DNA of 64,000 nucleotides, taken from the NCBI GenBank assembly GCA_946886405.1, contig CAMPIO010000007.1:1-64000 (forward strand), given 5' to 3'. This DNA is from an uncultured Pseudoxanthomonas sp. (GTDB taxonomy: Bacteria; Pseudomonadota; Gammaproteobacteria; Xanthomonadales; Xanthomonadaceae). The notes under the pieces are model-generated. The model did no database searches and was not told where the DNA came from. It was given only the letters and a program-made list of their open reading frames with translations. Numbering within the stretch: position 1 is the first letter of the stretch; every line of letters starts with the position of its first letter. Both the position numbers and the translations under genes were made by a program. This document shows positions 10,627 through 21,941 of this stretch, piece by piece.

Positions 10627-11630
10627 GCGGCGGCCTGCTCGTCTGTATCGGGTTGCGCGGCGTTGGCCTGCAGCCACACCATCTTCGCGCGCAGCTCCTT
10701 GCCGACCTTCTCGATCGGGTGGTCCTTGTCGGCCTGCTGGAACTTCTTGTAGTTCGGCAGGCCCGCGTCGTACTCGGCCTGCCAGTTGCGCGTGAAGGTG
10801 CCGTTCTGGATGTCGGTCAGCACGTCCTTCATGCGCGCTTTCACCGAGGCGTCGATGACGCGCGGGCCGCTGACGAAGTCGCCGTACTGCGCGGTCTCGG
10901 AAATGAATTCCAGCATGCGGGTGATGCCGCCTTCGTAGAACAGGTCGACGATCAGCTTCAGTTCGTGCAGCACTTCGTAGTAGGCGATCTCCGGCTGGTA
11001 GCCGGCTTCCACCAGCGTCTCGAAGCCGGCCTGCACCAGCGACGACGCACCGCCGCACAGCACCGCCTGCTCGCCGAACAGGTCGGTCTCGGTCTCTTCC
11101 TTGAACGTGGTCTTGATGATGTTGGCGCGCGCGCCGCCCAGGCCACCGGCGTAAGCCAGCGCGAACTGCTCGGCCTTGCCGCTCTTGTCCTGGTGGACGG
11201 CGTAGATGCAGGGCACGCCGCGGCCGATCTCGTACTCGCGGCGCACCAGCGCGCCCGGGCCCTTCGGCGCGACCAGCACCACGTCCAGGTCGGCGCGCGG
11301 TTCGATCATGCCGAAGTGCACGTTGAGGCCGTGCGCGAACAGCAGCACGGCGCCCTGCTTCATGTTCGGCGCCAGCACGTCGTTGTAGAGCTTCTTCTGC
11401 ACCATGTCAGGGGTCAGCACCGCGACCAGGTCCGCGTCCTTCACCGCGTCGGCGGGTGCCTTGACCACGAAACCATCGGCCTCGGCCTTCGCTTCGGTCG
11501 GTCCGCCCGGACGCAGGCCGACAATGACGTCGAAGCCGGAGTCGCGCAGGTTCAGCGCATGCGCGCGGCCCTGGCTGCCGTAGCCGACGACAGTGATCTT
11601 GGGTTGCGGGAGAGCGTTGGCGGTGGTCAT
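10623..11630 (-). CDS. ilvC: Ketol-acid reductoisomerase (class I)
   Basis: NADPH-dependent isomeroreductase acting after acetolactate synthase. The 335 residues match the short class I form. The Rossmann motif is [21 protein letters not shown], followed by the knotted C-terminal domain with [21 protein letters not shown] start it at [11 protein letters not shown] (11630), which has a CAGGAA ribosome site about ten bases upstream. The open extension above it would run into the attenuator hairpin. It is the first structural gene of the ilvCGMA-leuACDB operon. Confidence 0.96.
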   Translation of the reverse strand: MTTANALPQPKITVVGYGSQGRAHALNLRDSGFDVIVGLRPGGPTEAKAEADGFVVKAPADAVKDADLVAVLTPDMVQKKLYNDVLAPNMKQGAVLLFAHGLNVHFGMIEPRADLDVVLVAPKGPGALVRREYEIGRGVPCIYAVHQDKSGKAEQFALAYAGGLGGARANIIKTTFKEETETDLFGEQAVLCGGASSLVQAGFETLVEAGYQPEIAYYEVLHELKLIVDLFYEGGITRMLEFISETAQYGDFVSGPRVIDASVKARMKDVLTDIQNGTFTRNWQAEYDAGLPNYKKFQQADKDHPIEKVGKELRAKMVWLQANAAQPDTDEQAAA

Positions 11631-11674
11631 GGCGCGGAATTCCTGAGGGTTGAGTGGAAAGGAAAGGCTCTTAA

Positions 11675-11706
11675 ACAAAAAACCCCGCACTTCTCAGTGC
11701 GGGGTT
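11675..11706 (-). terminator. Attenuator (intrinsic terminator) before ilvC
   Basis: On the minus strand AACCCCGCACT-GAGA-AGTGCGGGGTT (11681-11706) is followed directly by a T-run, giving a strong rho-independent terminator within the 5' leader of the operon, about 45 bp before ilvC. TGCGGG at 11748-11753, inside the leader reading frame, can pair with CCCGCA of the terminator's left arm, giving an alternative antiterminator. Confidence 0.9.
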
Positions 11707-11731
11707 TTGCGAATCTGGCGTTGCTTGCTGC

Positions 11732-11845
11732 TTACACGCCTGTTCGTCCCGCAGTTGTGGGCGAGGTAATAAGGACGAGTACGAGGAGCGAGGCCGCAAC
11801 GGGTGCGGTCAGGTCGTTCCTCGTAGGCGTGTGGCGCTGCAACAT
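11732..11845 (-). CDS. ilvL: ilv operon leader peptide, 37 aa
   Basis: Small open frame ATG to TAA ending 26 bases upstream of the attenuator hairpin. Residues 20-26 are Leu-Leu-Val-Leu-Val-Leu-Ile (codons at 11768-11788), exactly the end-product amino acids of the operon below, and several Thr codons follow. A ribosome stalled on these codons would leave the TGCGGG segment (11748-11753) free to pair with the terminator's left arm. A ribosome reaching the stop codon would cover it. This is the logic of the enterobacterial ilv and leu leaders. A TTGACA hexamer at 11876-11881 lies just upstream and may be the -35 element. Confidence 0.82.
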   Translation of the reverse strand: MLQRHTPTRNDLTAPVAASLLVLVLITSPTTAGRTGV

Positions 11846-11997
11846 GCGGCAAGAGAAACATGCCGCTCGGAAGTGTGTCAAGCGATTGGCGGCAGTTTTC
11901 GACGATTGGATGATTTCAGTCGATATGGTTGCAACTGAAACCGTGGAAAGCCAGCAGAATCAAGGCTTCCCACGTCATCGCCGCACCGCTGGTTTTC
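11846..11997. promoter_or_regulatory. Divergent ilvL/ilvC and ilvD promoter region
   Basis: This 150-bp divergent spacer holds TTGACA (minus strand, 11881-11876) facing ilvL. It also has a short inverted repeat TTTCAGT...ACTGAAA near 11915-11940 that could be an operator for ilvD or both directions. No clear sigma-70 -10 box is obvious in either direction. Confidence 0.4.
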
Positions 11998-13851
11998 ATG
12001 CCCGAGTACCGTTCCAAGACCTCCACCCACGGCCGCAACATGGCCGGTGCCCGCGCGCTGTGGCGCGCCACCGGCATGAAGGACGAGGACTTCCACAAGC
12101 CCATCGTGGCCATCGCCAACTCGTTCACCCAGTTCGTGCCCGGCCACGTGCACCTCAAGGATCTCGGTCAACTGGTCGCGCGCGAGATCGAGCGCGTCGG
12201 CGGCGTGGCGAAGGAGTTCGACACCATCGCGGTCGATGACGGCATCGCCATGGGCCACGACGGCATGCTGTATTCGCTGCCGTCGCGCGAGATCATCGCG
12301 GACTCGGTCGAGTACATGGTCAATGCGCACTGCGCCGATGCGCTGGTGTGCATCTCCAATTGCGACAAGATAACGCCCGGCATGCTGATGGCCGCCATGC
12401 GCTTGAACATCCCGACGGTGTTCGTATCGGGTGGGCCGATGGAAGCCGGCAAGACACGGTTGGCCGACGGCAAGCCCGAACAGAAGCTCGATCTGGTCGA
12501 TGCGATGGTGATGGCGGCCGACCCGAACGTGTCCGACGAGGAAGTCGCCGTCGTCGAGCGCAGCGCCTGTCCGACGTGCGGGTCGTGCAGCGGCATGTTC
12601 ACCGCCAACTCGATGAACTGCCTGACCGAGGCGCTCGGCCTGGCCCTGCCGGGCAACGGCACGGTGGTGGCCACGCATGCCGACCGCGAACAGCTGTTCA
12701 AGCGCGCCGGCGTGACTGCCGTGGAACTGTGCCATCGCTGGTACGGCGGCGAAGACGCGACCGCCTTGCCGCGCGGCATCGCTACGTTCGAAGCGTTCGA
12801 GAACGCGATGACGCTGGACATTGCGATGGGCGGTTCCACCAACACCATCCTGCACCTGCTCGCCGCCGCGCAGGAAGGCGAGGTGCCGTTCGACATGCGC
12901 GACATCGACCGCCTGTCGCGACGCGTGCCGCAGCTGTGCAAGGTCGCGCCCAATACGCAGAGGTACCACATCGAGGACGTGCACCGCGCTGGCGGCATCA
13001 TGGCGATCCTCGGCGAACTCGCCCGTGGCGGCTTGCTGCACACCGGAGTACCCACCGTCCATGCGAAGTCGCTGGGCGACGCGATCGCAAAGTGGGATGT
13101 CACGACCAATGACGACGAAGCTGTCGCAACGTTCTACAAGGCCGGGCCGGCGGGCATCCCCACCCAGGTCGCCTTCAGCCAGGCCACGCGCTGGCCGTCG
13201 CTGGACACCGACCGCGCGGAAGGCTGCATCCGCAGCGTCGAACATGCGTTCTCGCAGGAAGGCGGGCTCGCCGTGCTGTACGGCAACATCGCGGTCAATG
13301 GCTGCGTGGTGAAGACGGCCGGGGTGGACGAATCGATCCACGTCTTCGAAGGCACCGCGCGCGTGTTCGAAAGCCAGGATGCGGCGGTGGCCGGCATCCT
13401 CGGTGACGCGGTGAAGGCGGGCGACGTGGTGGTGATCCGCTACGAAGGTCCGAAGGGCGGACCGGGGATGCAGGAGATGCTGTACCCGACCAGTTACCTG
13501 AAGTCGAAAGGCCTCGGCAAGCAGTGCGCGCTGCTGACCGATGGCCGTTTCTCCGGCGGCACCTCCGGCCTGTCGATCGGGCACGCGTCGCCGGAAGCCG
13601 CGGCGGGCGGTGCGATCGGCCTGGTGCGCGATGGCGACCGCATCCGCATCGACATCCCGCAACGCGCGATCGACCTGCTCGTCTCCGACGATGAACTCGC
13701 CGCACGCCGCACCACGCAGGATGCCCAGGGCTGGAAGCCCGCACAGCCGCGTACGCGCAAGGTCAGCACGGCATTGAAGGCCTACGCCTTGCTCGCGACC
13801 AGTGCCGACAAGGGTGCGGTACGCGACAAGCAGTTGCTGGATGGTGTCTGA
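11998..13851 (+). CDS. ilvD: Dihydroxy-acid dehydratase
   Basis: Iron-sulfur dehydratase giving 2-ketoisovalerate and 2-keto-3-methylvalerate. The 617 residues start [20 protein letters not shown]. Cluster-ligand cysteines are in [11 protein letters not shown] and [19 protein letters not shown]. The C-terminal region holds [20 protein letters not shown]. An open extension of 23 codons upstream of the ATG at 11998 does not match the family start. It is divergent from the ilv-leu operon and completes the pathway set in the window except for transaminase. Confidence 0.97.
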   Translation: MPEYRSKTSTHGRNMAGARALWRATGMKDEDFHKPIVAIANSFTQFVPGHVHLKDLGQLVAREIERVGGVAKEFDTIAVDDGIAMGHDGMLYSLPSREIIADSVEYMVNAHCADALVCISNCDKITPGMLMAAMRLNIPTVFVSGGPMEAGKTRLADGKPEQKLDLVDAMVMAADPNVSDEEVAVVERSACPTCGSCSGMFTANSMNCLTEALGLALPGNGTVVATHADREQLFKRAGVTAVELCHRWYGGEDATALPRGIATFEAFENAMTLDIAMGGSTNTILHLLAAAQEGEVPFDMRDIDRLSRRVPQLCKVAPNTQRYHIEDVHRAGGIMAILGELARGGLLHTGVPTVHAKSLGDAIAKWDVTTNDDEAVATFYKAGPAGIPTQVAFSQATRWPSLDTDRAEGCIRSVEHAFSQEGGLAVLYGNIAVNGCVVKTAGVDESIHVFEGTARVFESQDAAVAGILGDAVKAGDVVVIRYEGPKGGPGMQEMLYPTSYLKSKGLGKQCALLTDGRFSGGTSGLSIGHASPEAAAGGAIGLVRDGDRIRIDIPQRAIDLLVSDDELAARRTTQDAQGWKPAQPRTRKVSTALKAYALLATSADKGAVRDKQLLDGV

Positions 13852-13858
13852 TAGCGGA

Positions 13859-14701
13859 ATGACCCGCTTCTTCGTCGGCTTCATCCTGTCGCTGCTGTCC
13901 ATGCTGCCTACGCGGGCTGAAGAGGCGGTGCCGCGTCCGTGGGTGGTCGCCACCTACGCCTATCCGCAACGCGACCGTGCCGCAGCCATCCAGCCGCTCG
14001 CCGATTATCTGGGAATGCGCGCGCGGCATTCTGTGCAGATCCGCCTGTTCGACTCGCCTACCGCGCTGGTCGAAGCATTGCGACGCGGCGAGGTCGACGT
14101 TGCCGTACCCAACCTGCATGGCTACCTGCAGGCGCGCCGCGCCAGCGAGCCACTGACGACACTGCCCGTGCCGCAGGTGCCCACGTTGCAGGCGGACCGT
14201 TATCGCGCGGTGCTGGTCGCGCGCGCAGGCCTGGAGGCGCCGGGCGAACTGGAGCGACAGGCGGAGCGCCTGCGTCTGGTGCTGGTGGGCCGGGATTCGG
14301 CTTCCGGTGGCTTCGTGCCGGTGCGCGAACTGCGTCGCCGTGGCCTTGAGCCGGGAACGGCCTTCGCGCATCTTGCTTACGCCGGTTCGCATGCTGCGGC
14401 CCTCGATGCCGTGGCCAGCGGTCGAGCCGACGTGGCCGCGCTCGCCGCCGATGTCCATGACGCTGCCCGACCGACCGGACTGGTCGAACTCTGGCGATCC
14501 GATCCCATCCCGCCCGGTCCACTGCTCTGCCATCCCGCCGCCGACGTGCCCTGCCAACAGTTCACGGCCTGGCTGCTAGAAGCGCACGACGAAGCGCCCG
14601 CCGTGATGGCCGGCCTGCGCGCGGGCTGGCCGGAGTTCGGCGATGCGACGGTGTTCATTCCTGCACCAGCGGCACTGCTGACGCCCGCTCTGCTGGACTG
14701 A
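13859..14701 (+). CDS. PhnD-like periplasmic substrate-binding protein
   Basis: Predicted periplasmic binding protein of the phosphate/phosphite/phosphonate (PhnD-like) family, 280 residues. The start MTRFFVGFILSLLSMLPTRA is a signal peptide with cleavage likely after TRA. The mature part has the expected PWVVATYAYPQRDRAAAIQPLADYL opening and the VDVAVPNLHGYLQAR element. No ATPase or permease is adjacent, so it is an orphan that may work as a sensor or chaperone rather than in transport. It follows ilvD by 7 bp and may be cotranscribed. An earlier in-frame ATG at 13841 overlaps ilvD. Ligand is unknown. Confidence 0.7.
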   Translation: MTRFFVGFILSLLSMLPTRAEEAVPRPWVVATYAYPQRDRAAAIQPLADYLGMRARHSVQIRLFDSPTALVEALRRGEVDVAVPNLHGYLQARRASEPLTTLPVPQVPTLQADRYRAVLVARAGLEAPGELERQAERLRLVLVGRDSASGGFVPVRELRRRGLEPGTAFAHLAYAGSHAAALDAVASGRADVAALAADVHDAARPTGLVELWRSDPIPPGPLLCHPAADVPCQQFTAWLLEAHDEAPAVMAGLRAGWPEFGDATVFIPAPAALLTPALLD

Positions 14702-14737
14702 ATACGCGCTGCGGCGCGGTTGTGGTCTAATTCGCGC

Positions 14738-16870
<2,133 letters not shown>

Positions 16871-16964
16871 CCGGGCAGGGGCGGCCGCATCCGTTCCTGA
16901 CCTGCTGCCGTAACGTTCACGGGACGCCGACCATCATGGCGGCGTCCCCGACAGGAGCACGATC

Positions 16965-17564
16965 ATGGCCTGTTTCGCCCGCAATGCCGGCCGCTGGATG
17001 GCCGCCGCCGCCGTCCTGCTGTTGGCCGCCTGTGCCACCGGCCCGCGCGTCACCAGCGACGTGGACCCGTCCGCCAACTTCGCGCAGTACCGCACGTTCG
17101 CGTTCTACACCCCGCTGGCGATCGAGAGCCAGGGTTACGCCACGCTGACCAGCGGGCGCACAAAAGACGCAGCGCGCGCGCAGATGGAATCGCGTGGCTA
17201 CGTGTACGACGAAACCTCACCCGACCTGTGGGTGAACCTCAACGCGTATATGCAGGAAAAGACCGGCGTCGTCAGTGTTCCCGAGGTCGACTACGACTAC
17301 TACTACAGTTATCGCGCGCGTCGGTACGTGTCGGTGCCCTACTGGCGCGACCGCACCGATGTCTACCAGTACACCGAAGGCACGTTGAACGTGGACCTGG
17401 TGGATGCGAAGCAGAACCGCCTGGTCTGGACCGGCGTGGCCGTCGGTCGCGTCGGGCGCACCAAGCCGGAGGAGCGCGGGGCGAAGATCGATGCCGCTAT
17501 CGCCGAGATCTACCTGCGTTATCCGTACCGCGCCGGTTCCGGTACGCCTGCGGCGGCGAAATGA
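16965..17564 (+). CDS. DUF4136-type lipoprotein
   Basis: Predicted outer-membrane or periplasmic lipoprotein of 199 residues. The N-terminus ends in the lipobox LLAAC at about residue 23. The mature sequence starts with the DUF4136 pattern TSDVDPSANFAQYRTFAFY and ends with GAKIDAAIAEIYLRYPYR. A tyrosine-rich patch (YDYYYSYRARRY) is in the middle. Function of the family is not established. Its stop overlaps the start of the next small membrane protein (ATGA). Confidence 0.85.
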   Translation: MACFARNAGRWMAAAAVLLLAACATGPRVTSDVDPSANFAQYRTFAFYTPLAIESQGYATLTSGRTKDAARAQMESRGYVYDETSPDLWVNLNAYMQEKTGVVSVPEVDYDYYYSYRARRYVSVPYWRDRTDVYQYTEGTLNVDLVDAKQNRLVWTGVAVGRVGRTKPEERGAKIDAAIAEIYLRYPYRAGSGTPAAAK

Positions 17565-17728
17565 AGGGCAATGGCACCGGCATCGCGAAAGCGGGCATCG
17601 GCTTCGGCACGGCACTGGCCATCACCATTTCGTGGAGCGCCAACCAATCGTTGTTGTGGGCCATCATCCACGGCGTACTGTCGTGGATCTACGTGATCTA
17701 CTACGCGCTGGTCCATCACTCCCAATGA
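17561..17728 (+). CDS. Small membrane protein, 55 aa
   Basis: Short open frame MKGNGTGIAKAGIGFGTALA..., overlapping the stop of the DUF4136 lipoprotein by four bases (ATGA) and ending 10 bp before the next gene. It contains a hydrophobic stretch with Gly spacing and a second Trp/Tyr/Ile-rich stretch, so one or two membrane segments. The tight coupling on both sides supports it being real. I do not recognise the family. Confidence 0.7.
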   Translation: MKGNGTGIAKAGIGFGTALAITISWSANQSLLWAIIHGVLSWIYVIYYALVHHSQ

Positions 17729-17738
17729 GGCGCGCCGC

Positions 17739-18437
17739 GTGACGACACCCTGGAGCTGGCTCCGCTGGCTGGTGAGGGCACGGCGGCATCCGTGCGCATT
17801 CCTGCTGATCGTCCAGTTGGCCGGCATCCTGCTGTACCCGGTGATGGAAGACACGCAGGCGGGTCGCGCGCTGTTCGGCGCCTTCGGCATCCTCGTGCTC
17901 GCGCTGGCGCTGTGGGTGGTCAACCGCAGCGCAGCGGTCAACTGGCTGGCCTGGTCGCTGGCGATACCCTCGGTGCTGCTGTCGGTTTCGTCTGCGCTCT
18001 TCCATCAGCCTGCGCTCGGCATCTACGCGCACCTGCTGGAAAGCGCCCTGTACTTCTACACGGCGGGCAGCCTGATCGCCTACATGCTGCAGGACCACTC
18101 GGTCACCAGCGACGAGCTCTTCGCCGCCGGCGCCACGTTCACGCTGTTGGCATGGGCCTTCGCGTTCGCCTTCTCGGTCTGCCAGCAGTGGTACCCGGGC
18201 AGTTTTACGGCTGCCGTCGATCCCACGTCGGCGCGCAGCTGGATGGAACTGCTTTTCCTCAGTTTCAGCCTGCTCTCGGGGGTCGGCCTGAGCGACGTGG
18301 TACCGATCCAGCCGCAGGCGCGCGCGCTGGTGATGCTGGAGCAGTTCGCCGGGGTGATGTACATCGCCGTGGTGGTGTCGCGCCTGATCGGTCTGACCAT
18401 CCTGCGCGTCAAGCCGGCGCCGACGGACCGCGGCTGA
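17739..18437 (+). CDS. Two-pore-domain-like ion channel protein, non-canonical filter
   Basis: Integral membrane protein of 232 residues with about six hydrophobic segments. The C-terminal third (SFSLLSGVGLSDVVP followed by a last helix) aligns in layout with the pore loop and inner helix of Ion_trans_2 potassium channels. However, the TVGYGD filter is replaced by GVGLSD. The start is GTG at 17739, 10 bp after the small membrane gene. It may be a non-selective or non-conducting channel relative. Ion selectivity cannot be judged from sequence. Confidence 0.65.
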   Translation: MTTPWSWLRWLVRARRHPCAFLLIVQLAGILLYPVMEDTQAGRALFGAFGILVLALALWVVNRSAAVNWLAWSLAIPSVLLSVSSALFHQPALGIYAHLLESALYFYTAGSLIAYMLQDHSVTSDELFAAGATFTLLAWAFAFAFSVCQQWYPGSFTAAVDPTSARSWMELLFLSFSLLSGVGLSDVVPIQPQARALVMLEQFAGVMYIAVVVSRLIGLTILRVKPAPTDRG

Positions 18438-18501
18438 GCGTCTGCCGGTATCATCGCGCGGTCCCTGCCGGCCGCGCGCCGGCCCGTTGCCGGAAGTCGC
18501 C

Positions 18502-20379
18502 ATGAAACTGCAGGTCCCCTTCATCCAGCTCCCCGTCATGTTCGACGCCACCGCCCTGATGGGCGAGATCGCGGCGATCGAGGAAAGCGCCTGGCGTGGC
18601 CGGACCTCGCGCGATGACGGCAACACCGCCCTGACGCTGATCACCACCGAGGGCGACCCGGACAGCGATGCGCTGTCAGGCCGGATGCGTCCCACGCCAT
18701 GGCTCGAGCGCTGCCCCTACCTGGGCCAGGTGCTTGAGACGATCGGCGCCACGTGGGGGCGCACACGGCTGATGCGGCTCAACGGGCAGGCGGAGGTGAA
18801 GGCGCATGTCGACATCAACTACTACTGGCGCGAGCGCATGCGCGTGCACATTCCCATCGTCACCACGCCCGGCGTACGTTTCCAGTGCGGTGATGCGGAA
18901 ATCAACATGGGTGCGGGCGAATGCTGGATCTTCGATACCTGGCGCCGGCACCGCGTGCTCAACGAGGGTAACGCCCAGCGCATCCACCTGGTCGCGGACA
19001 CGGTGGGCGGCGAGCGTTTCTGGGACCTGTTGTCCGAGGGTCGTGCACCGGGTCAGGCGTACCACGGTGCATGGCGACCGCGACTGCACGCGCCGGTGCC
19101 CGGCAAGCGGGGGCAGCTCGATTTCGAGCAGGTCAACGCGCCTGCGGTGATGTCGCCCTGGGAAGTGCGCGAACACATGGTCTTCCTGCTCGGTGAATGC
19201 GTCGCGTCCCCGCAGCTCGCTCCCATCCAGGCGGCGCTGTTGCGGTTCTCGCGCCGATGGCAGGCGTTGTGGGCGTGCTACGGACAGGAAGCGGCGGGAC
19301 GTACTCGCTATCACGCGCTGCTCGACGCGACCAAGCGCGAACTGCTCGGGCTCGGCGCCGACCGGATCGACCTGCGCAACGACGTCGGCTTCTGGCATGC
19401 CCTGAACTCCCATGTCTTCGACATGGCGCTGGCCGACGAAGGCGGACCCGCGCAGACCGACGTCCACGGCCAGCCCGACGTCCATGCCGGTGCCGTGGCG
19501 GTACCGGAACCCGTGGCGCCGAAGCGCGCGTCGTCGTCTCCGCGTGCCGCGCCGCAGCTGGAGCGCCCGGTCTTCATCGTCAGTCCACCGCGATCGGGTT
19601 CGACGTTGCTGTTCGAAACACTCGCGGGTGCACCGCAGGTCTATACGATCGGGGATGAGAGCCATCAACTGATCGAAGGTGTGAACGGGCTGGCGCCGGC
19701 CCAGCGCGGTTACCACTCCAACCAGTTGGGAGCAGACGACGCCACGCTGGGCGTCGTGCAGGAACTGCAGGCGCGCTTCCAGAGCGCGTTGCGTGATCGC
19801 GAAGGTCGTGTGCCGGAAGGTGCAGCGTCGGTCCGGATGCTGGAGAAGACGCCGAAGAACGCACTGCGCATCCCGTTCCTGAAAGCGGTGTTCCCGGACG
19901 CGAAGTTCATCTACCTGCACCGCGATCCGCGCCAGGTCTGGGGCAGCATGATCGATGGATGGGAGTCGGGCCGGTTCCGCATGTACACGCTGCCCGGCTG
20001 GGAGGGTCCCACGTGGTCCTTCCTGCTGACACCGGGGTGGCAAGCCCTCAGCGGAAAGGGTCTGGGCGACATCGTCGCGCGCCAGTGGGAGACGGTCACG
20101 CGGGTGATGCTGGACGACCTGGAGGCGTTGCCACGGGAGGACTGGGCGGCGGTGGACTACGGACGCTTCCTGCAGGATCCGCAGCGTGAGGCGGTGCGTC
20201 TCAGCGACTTCGCGGGGTGGTCCTGGGATCGCGAACTCGGTGCGCAATTGCCGTTGTCGCGCTACACGCTGTCGAAGCCGGACCCGGACAAGTGGCGGCG
20301 GCATGCGGCCGATATCGAGCCACGCCTGCTGCAGTGGAAGGCCACGATCGATCGCGCGGCGCGCGCCGCTGGCCTCTGA
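18502..20379 (+). CDS. Aspartyl/asparaginyl beta-hydroxylase-like and sulfotransferase fusion
   Basis: A 625-residue cytoplasmic fusion. Residues about 1-170 resemble the AspH 2-oxoglutarate/Fe(II) dioxygenase domain. Metal ligands are likely H102 and H150, with D104 in an HxD arrangement (AHVDINYYW and TWRRHRVLN). A linker of low complexity around 320-350 follows. From about 355 there is a PAPS-dependent sulfotransferase fold with the 5'-phosphosulfate loop FIVSPPRSGSTLLFETLAG and the 3'-phosphate motif IYLHRDPRQVWGSMIDGW at about 468. It has no signal peptide. A TATCAT -10-like hexamer lies at 18449-18454. It could hydroxylate and then sulfate one target, but the substrate is unknown. Confidence 0.85.
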   Translation: MKLQVPFIQLPVMFDATALMGEIAAIEESAWRGRTSRDDGNTALTLITTEGDPDSDALSGRMRPTPWLERCPYLGQVLETIGATWGRTRLMRLNGQAEVKAHVDINYYWRERMRVHIPIVTTPGVRFQCGDAEINMGAGECWIFDTWRRHRVLNEGNAQRIHLVADTVGGERFWDLLSEGRAPGQAYHGAWRPRLHAPVPGKRGQLDFEQVNAPAVMSPWEVREHMVFLLGECVASPQLAPIQAALLRFSRRWQALWACYGQEAAGRTRYHALLDATKRELLGLGADRIDLRNDVGFWHALNSHVFDMALADEGGPAQTDVHGQPDVHAGAVAVPEPVAPKRASSSPRAAPQLERPVFIVSPPRSGSTLLFETLAGAPQVYTIGDESHQLIEGVNGLAPAQRGYHSNQLGADDATLGVVQELQARFQSALRDREGRVPEGAASVRMLEKTPKNALRIPFLKAVFPDAKFIYLHRDPRQVWGSMIDGWESGRFRMYTLPGWEGPTWSFLLTPGWQALSGKGLGDIVARQWETVTRVMLDDLEALPREDWAAVDYGRFLQDPQREAVRLSDFAGWSWDRELGAQLPLSRYTLSKPDPDKWRRHAADIEPRLLQWKATIDRAARAAGL

Positions 20380-20385
20380 TTCCCG

Positions 20386-20415
20386 CAAAAAAGAAGGCCG
20401 CCCAAGGCGGCCTTC
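20386..20415 (-). terminator. Intrinsic terminator downstream of ppa
   Basis: GAAGGCCGCC-CAA-GGCGGCCTTC at 20393-20415. On the minus strand it is followed by a T-run (A-run at 20387-20392 on the plus strand), so it ends ppa transcription. The stem also lies just after the convergent sulfotransferase fusion. Confidence 0.85.
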
Positions 20416-20445
20416 CCGTCCACGCGCGCGTTTCCGCGCCGAGGC

Positions 20446-21000
20446 TCAGAACTTGTGCTTCTCGTCGTCAGGCTGGGCGGCCTGGCGGGCGATCGCATCG
20501 AGCAGCACGGCCTTGGCCTCGGCAGCGTTGCCCCAGCCGTCCAGCTTGACCCACTTGCCCTTTTCCAGGTCCTTGTAGTGTTCGAAGAAGTGGCCGATGC
20601 GCTCCAGCCAGTGCGGGCTGACCTGGTCGATGTCGCTGATGTGGCTGTAGCCCGCGAACACCTTGTCCACCGGCACGGCCAGCAGCTTCTCGTCGCTGCC
20701 GGCTTCGTCGCTCATGCGCAGCACGCCGACCGGGCGGCAGCGGATGACCGAGCCGGGGATCAGCGGCAGCGGCAGGACCACCAGCACGTCGGCCGGGTCG
20801 CCGTCGCCGCACAGCGTGTGCGGGACGTAGCCGTAGTTGCAGGGGTAGCGCATGGGCGTGGAAAGGATGCGGTCGACGAAGATCGCGCCGCTGGCCTTGT
20901 CCACTTCGTATTTCACCGGCTCGGCATCCTTCGGGATCTCGATGATGACGTTGATTTCGTCCGGCGGGTTCTTGCCGGCGGTGACCAGATCCAGGCCCAT
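20446..21000 (-). CDS. ppa: Inorganic pyrophosphatase (family I)
   Basis: Cytoplasmic metal-dependent hydrolase splitting pyrophosphate. The 184 residues have the soluble family I layout. These include IEIPKDAEPVKYEVDKASG, the YPCNYGYVPHT region and the metal-binding signature DGDPADVLVVL. It is a single-gene unit followed by its own terminator. Confidence 0.97.
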   Translation of the reverse strand: MGLDLVTAGKNPPDEINVIIEIPKDAEPVKYEVDKASGAIFVDRILSTPMRYPCNYGYVPHTLCGDGDPADVLVVLPLPLIPGSVIRCRPVGVLRMSDEAGSDEKLLAVPVDKVFAGYSHISDIDQVSPHWLERIGHFFEHYKDLEKGKWVKLDGWGNAAEAKAVLLDAIARQAAQPDDEKHKF

Positions 21001-21155
21001 TGCGTGCTCCGAAGGGGGTGCGGTGAGTGAGGGCCGGCATTTTACGCGCTTGGCTGCTGCGGCGCAGCAGGGGCTGTATCCGACTGGCCGGTCGTCGGCA
21101 GGAGGCGCGTGATTCAGGCTGTCCTTCAGCTTCCCGGCCCTAGAATCCGCCGCCC

Positions 21156-21941
21156 ATGCCGTTCTCCCGATCCGCCGCCGGACTCTTGCTGACGGTGTTG
21201 GCCTTCGCCAGCACCGATGCGGCGGCGCGTACGGTGTACCGATGCGTGCAGGGCGGTACCGTCAGCTTGGCCACGGCGCCGGAGCCCGGGTCGAAGTGCA
21301 CGGCCAAGGAAATCGACGACAACGCCGTGAGCGCCCCCAACCTGTGGGGCTCGATGGGCGTGTTCAGCGGCACGCTGTACGAGCGCGAGCAGGACGGCCA
21401 GAAGGTCTACTCCACCCGCAACCTGCCGGGCTCCACGCCGTACCTGAAATTCACCGTGCAGACGCCGCCGGGTGAACCGGCGCACCCGGGCCTGGGCAAG
21501 GTGGGCAAGCCGCGCCTGGACCGCTACCCGTCGGAGTTCAAGGCCGCCGCGCGCCAGACCGGCGTCGACGACGCCTGGCTGCGCGCCGTGGCGCATGCCG
21601 AGAGCGACTTCGATGCGAAGGCGCTGTCGCCGAAGGGCGCGATGGGGGTGATGCAGCTGATGCCGGAGGTGGCGAAGGAATATGGCGTCGCGGATCCTTA
21701 CTCCTCCGCAGAGTCGATCAACGCCGGCGCGCGCCACCTGCGCGTATTGATGCGTCGTTACAAGGGCGACCTGACGCTGGTCGCGGCCGCCTACAACGCG
21801 GGCATTGGCACGGTATCGCGCTATGGCGGCGTGCCGCCTTACGCGGAAACACAGGAATACGTGTCCAAGGTCACCGCGTTGTACGAGCTGTATCTGCGCG
21901 CGCTCGGCCGCAAGCAGGCGCCGGAACGCCCGGCGCTGTAG
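21156..21941 (+). CDS. Lytic transglycosylase (SLT domain) with DUF4124-like N-terminus
   Basis: Periplasmic peptidoglycan lytic enzyme of 261 residues. It has a signal peptide ending about DAAA. A short beta-rich segment follows (RTVYRCVQGGTVSLATAP), then an SLT domain from about residue 125. The catalytic Glu lies in AVAHAESDFDAKALSPKG and is followed by GAMGVMQLMPEVAKEYGV and AAYNAGIGTVSRYGG. A TAGAAT hexamer at 21141-21146 ends only 9 bp before the ATG, which suggests a leaderless or near-leaderless mRNA. Confidence 0.9.
   Translation: MPFSRSAAGLLLTVLAFASTDAAARTVYRCVQGGTVSLATAPEPGSKCTAKEIDDNAVSAPNLWGSMGVFSGTLYEREQDGQKVYSTRNLPGSTPYLKFTVQTPPGEPAHPGLGKVGKPRLDRYPSEFKAAARQTGVDDAWLRAVAHAESDFDAKALSPKGAMGVMQLMPEVAKEYGVADPYSSAESINAGARHLRVLMRRYKGDLTLVAAAYNAGIGTVSRYGGVPPYAETQEYVSKVTALYELYLRALGRKQAPERPAL

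Noticed and set aside
11631..11690. N-terminal extension of IlvC
   Set aside because: The extension lies inside the attenuator leader; the family start and a ribosome site support 11630.
11878..13953. 691-codon minus-strand frame opposite ilvD
   Set aside because: ilvD is unmistakable in the other strand; the antisense protein has no plausible domain.
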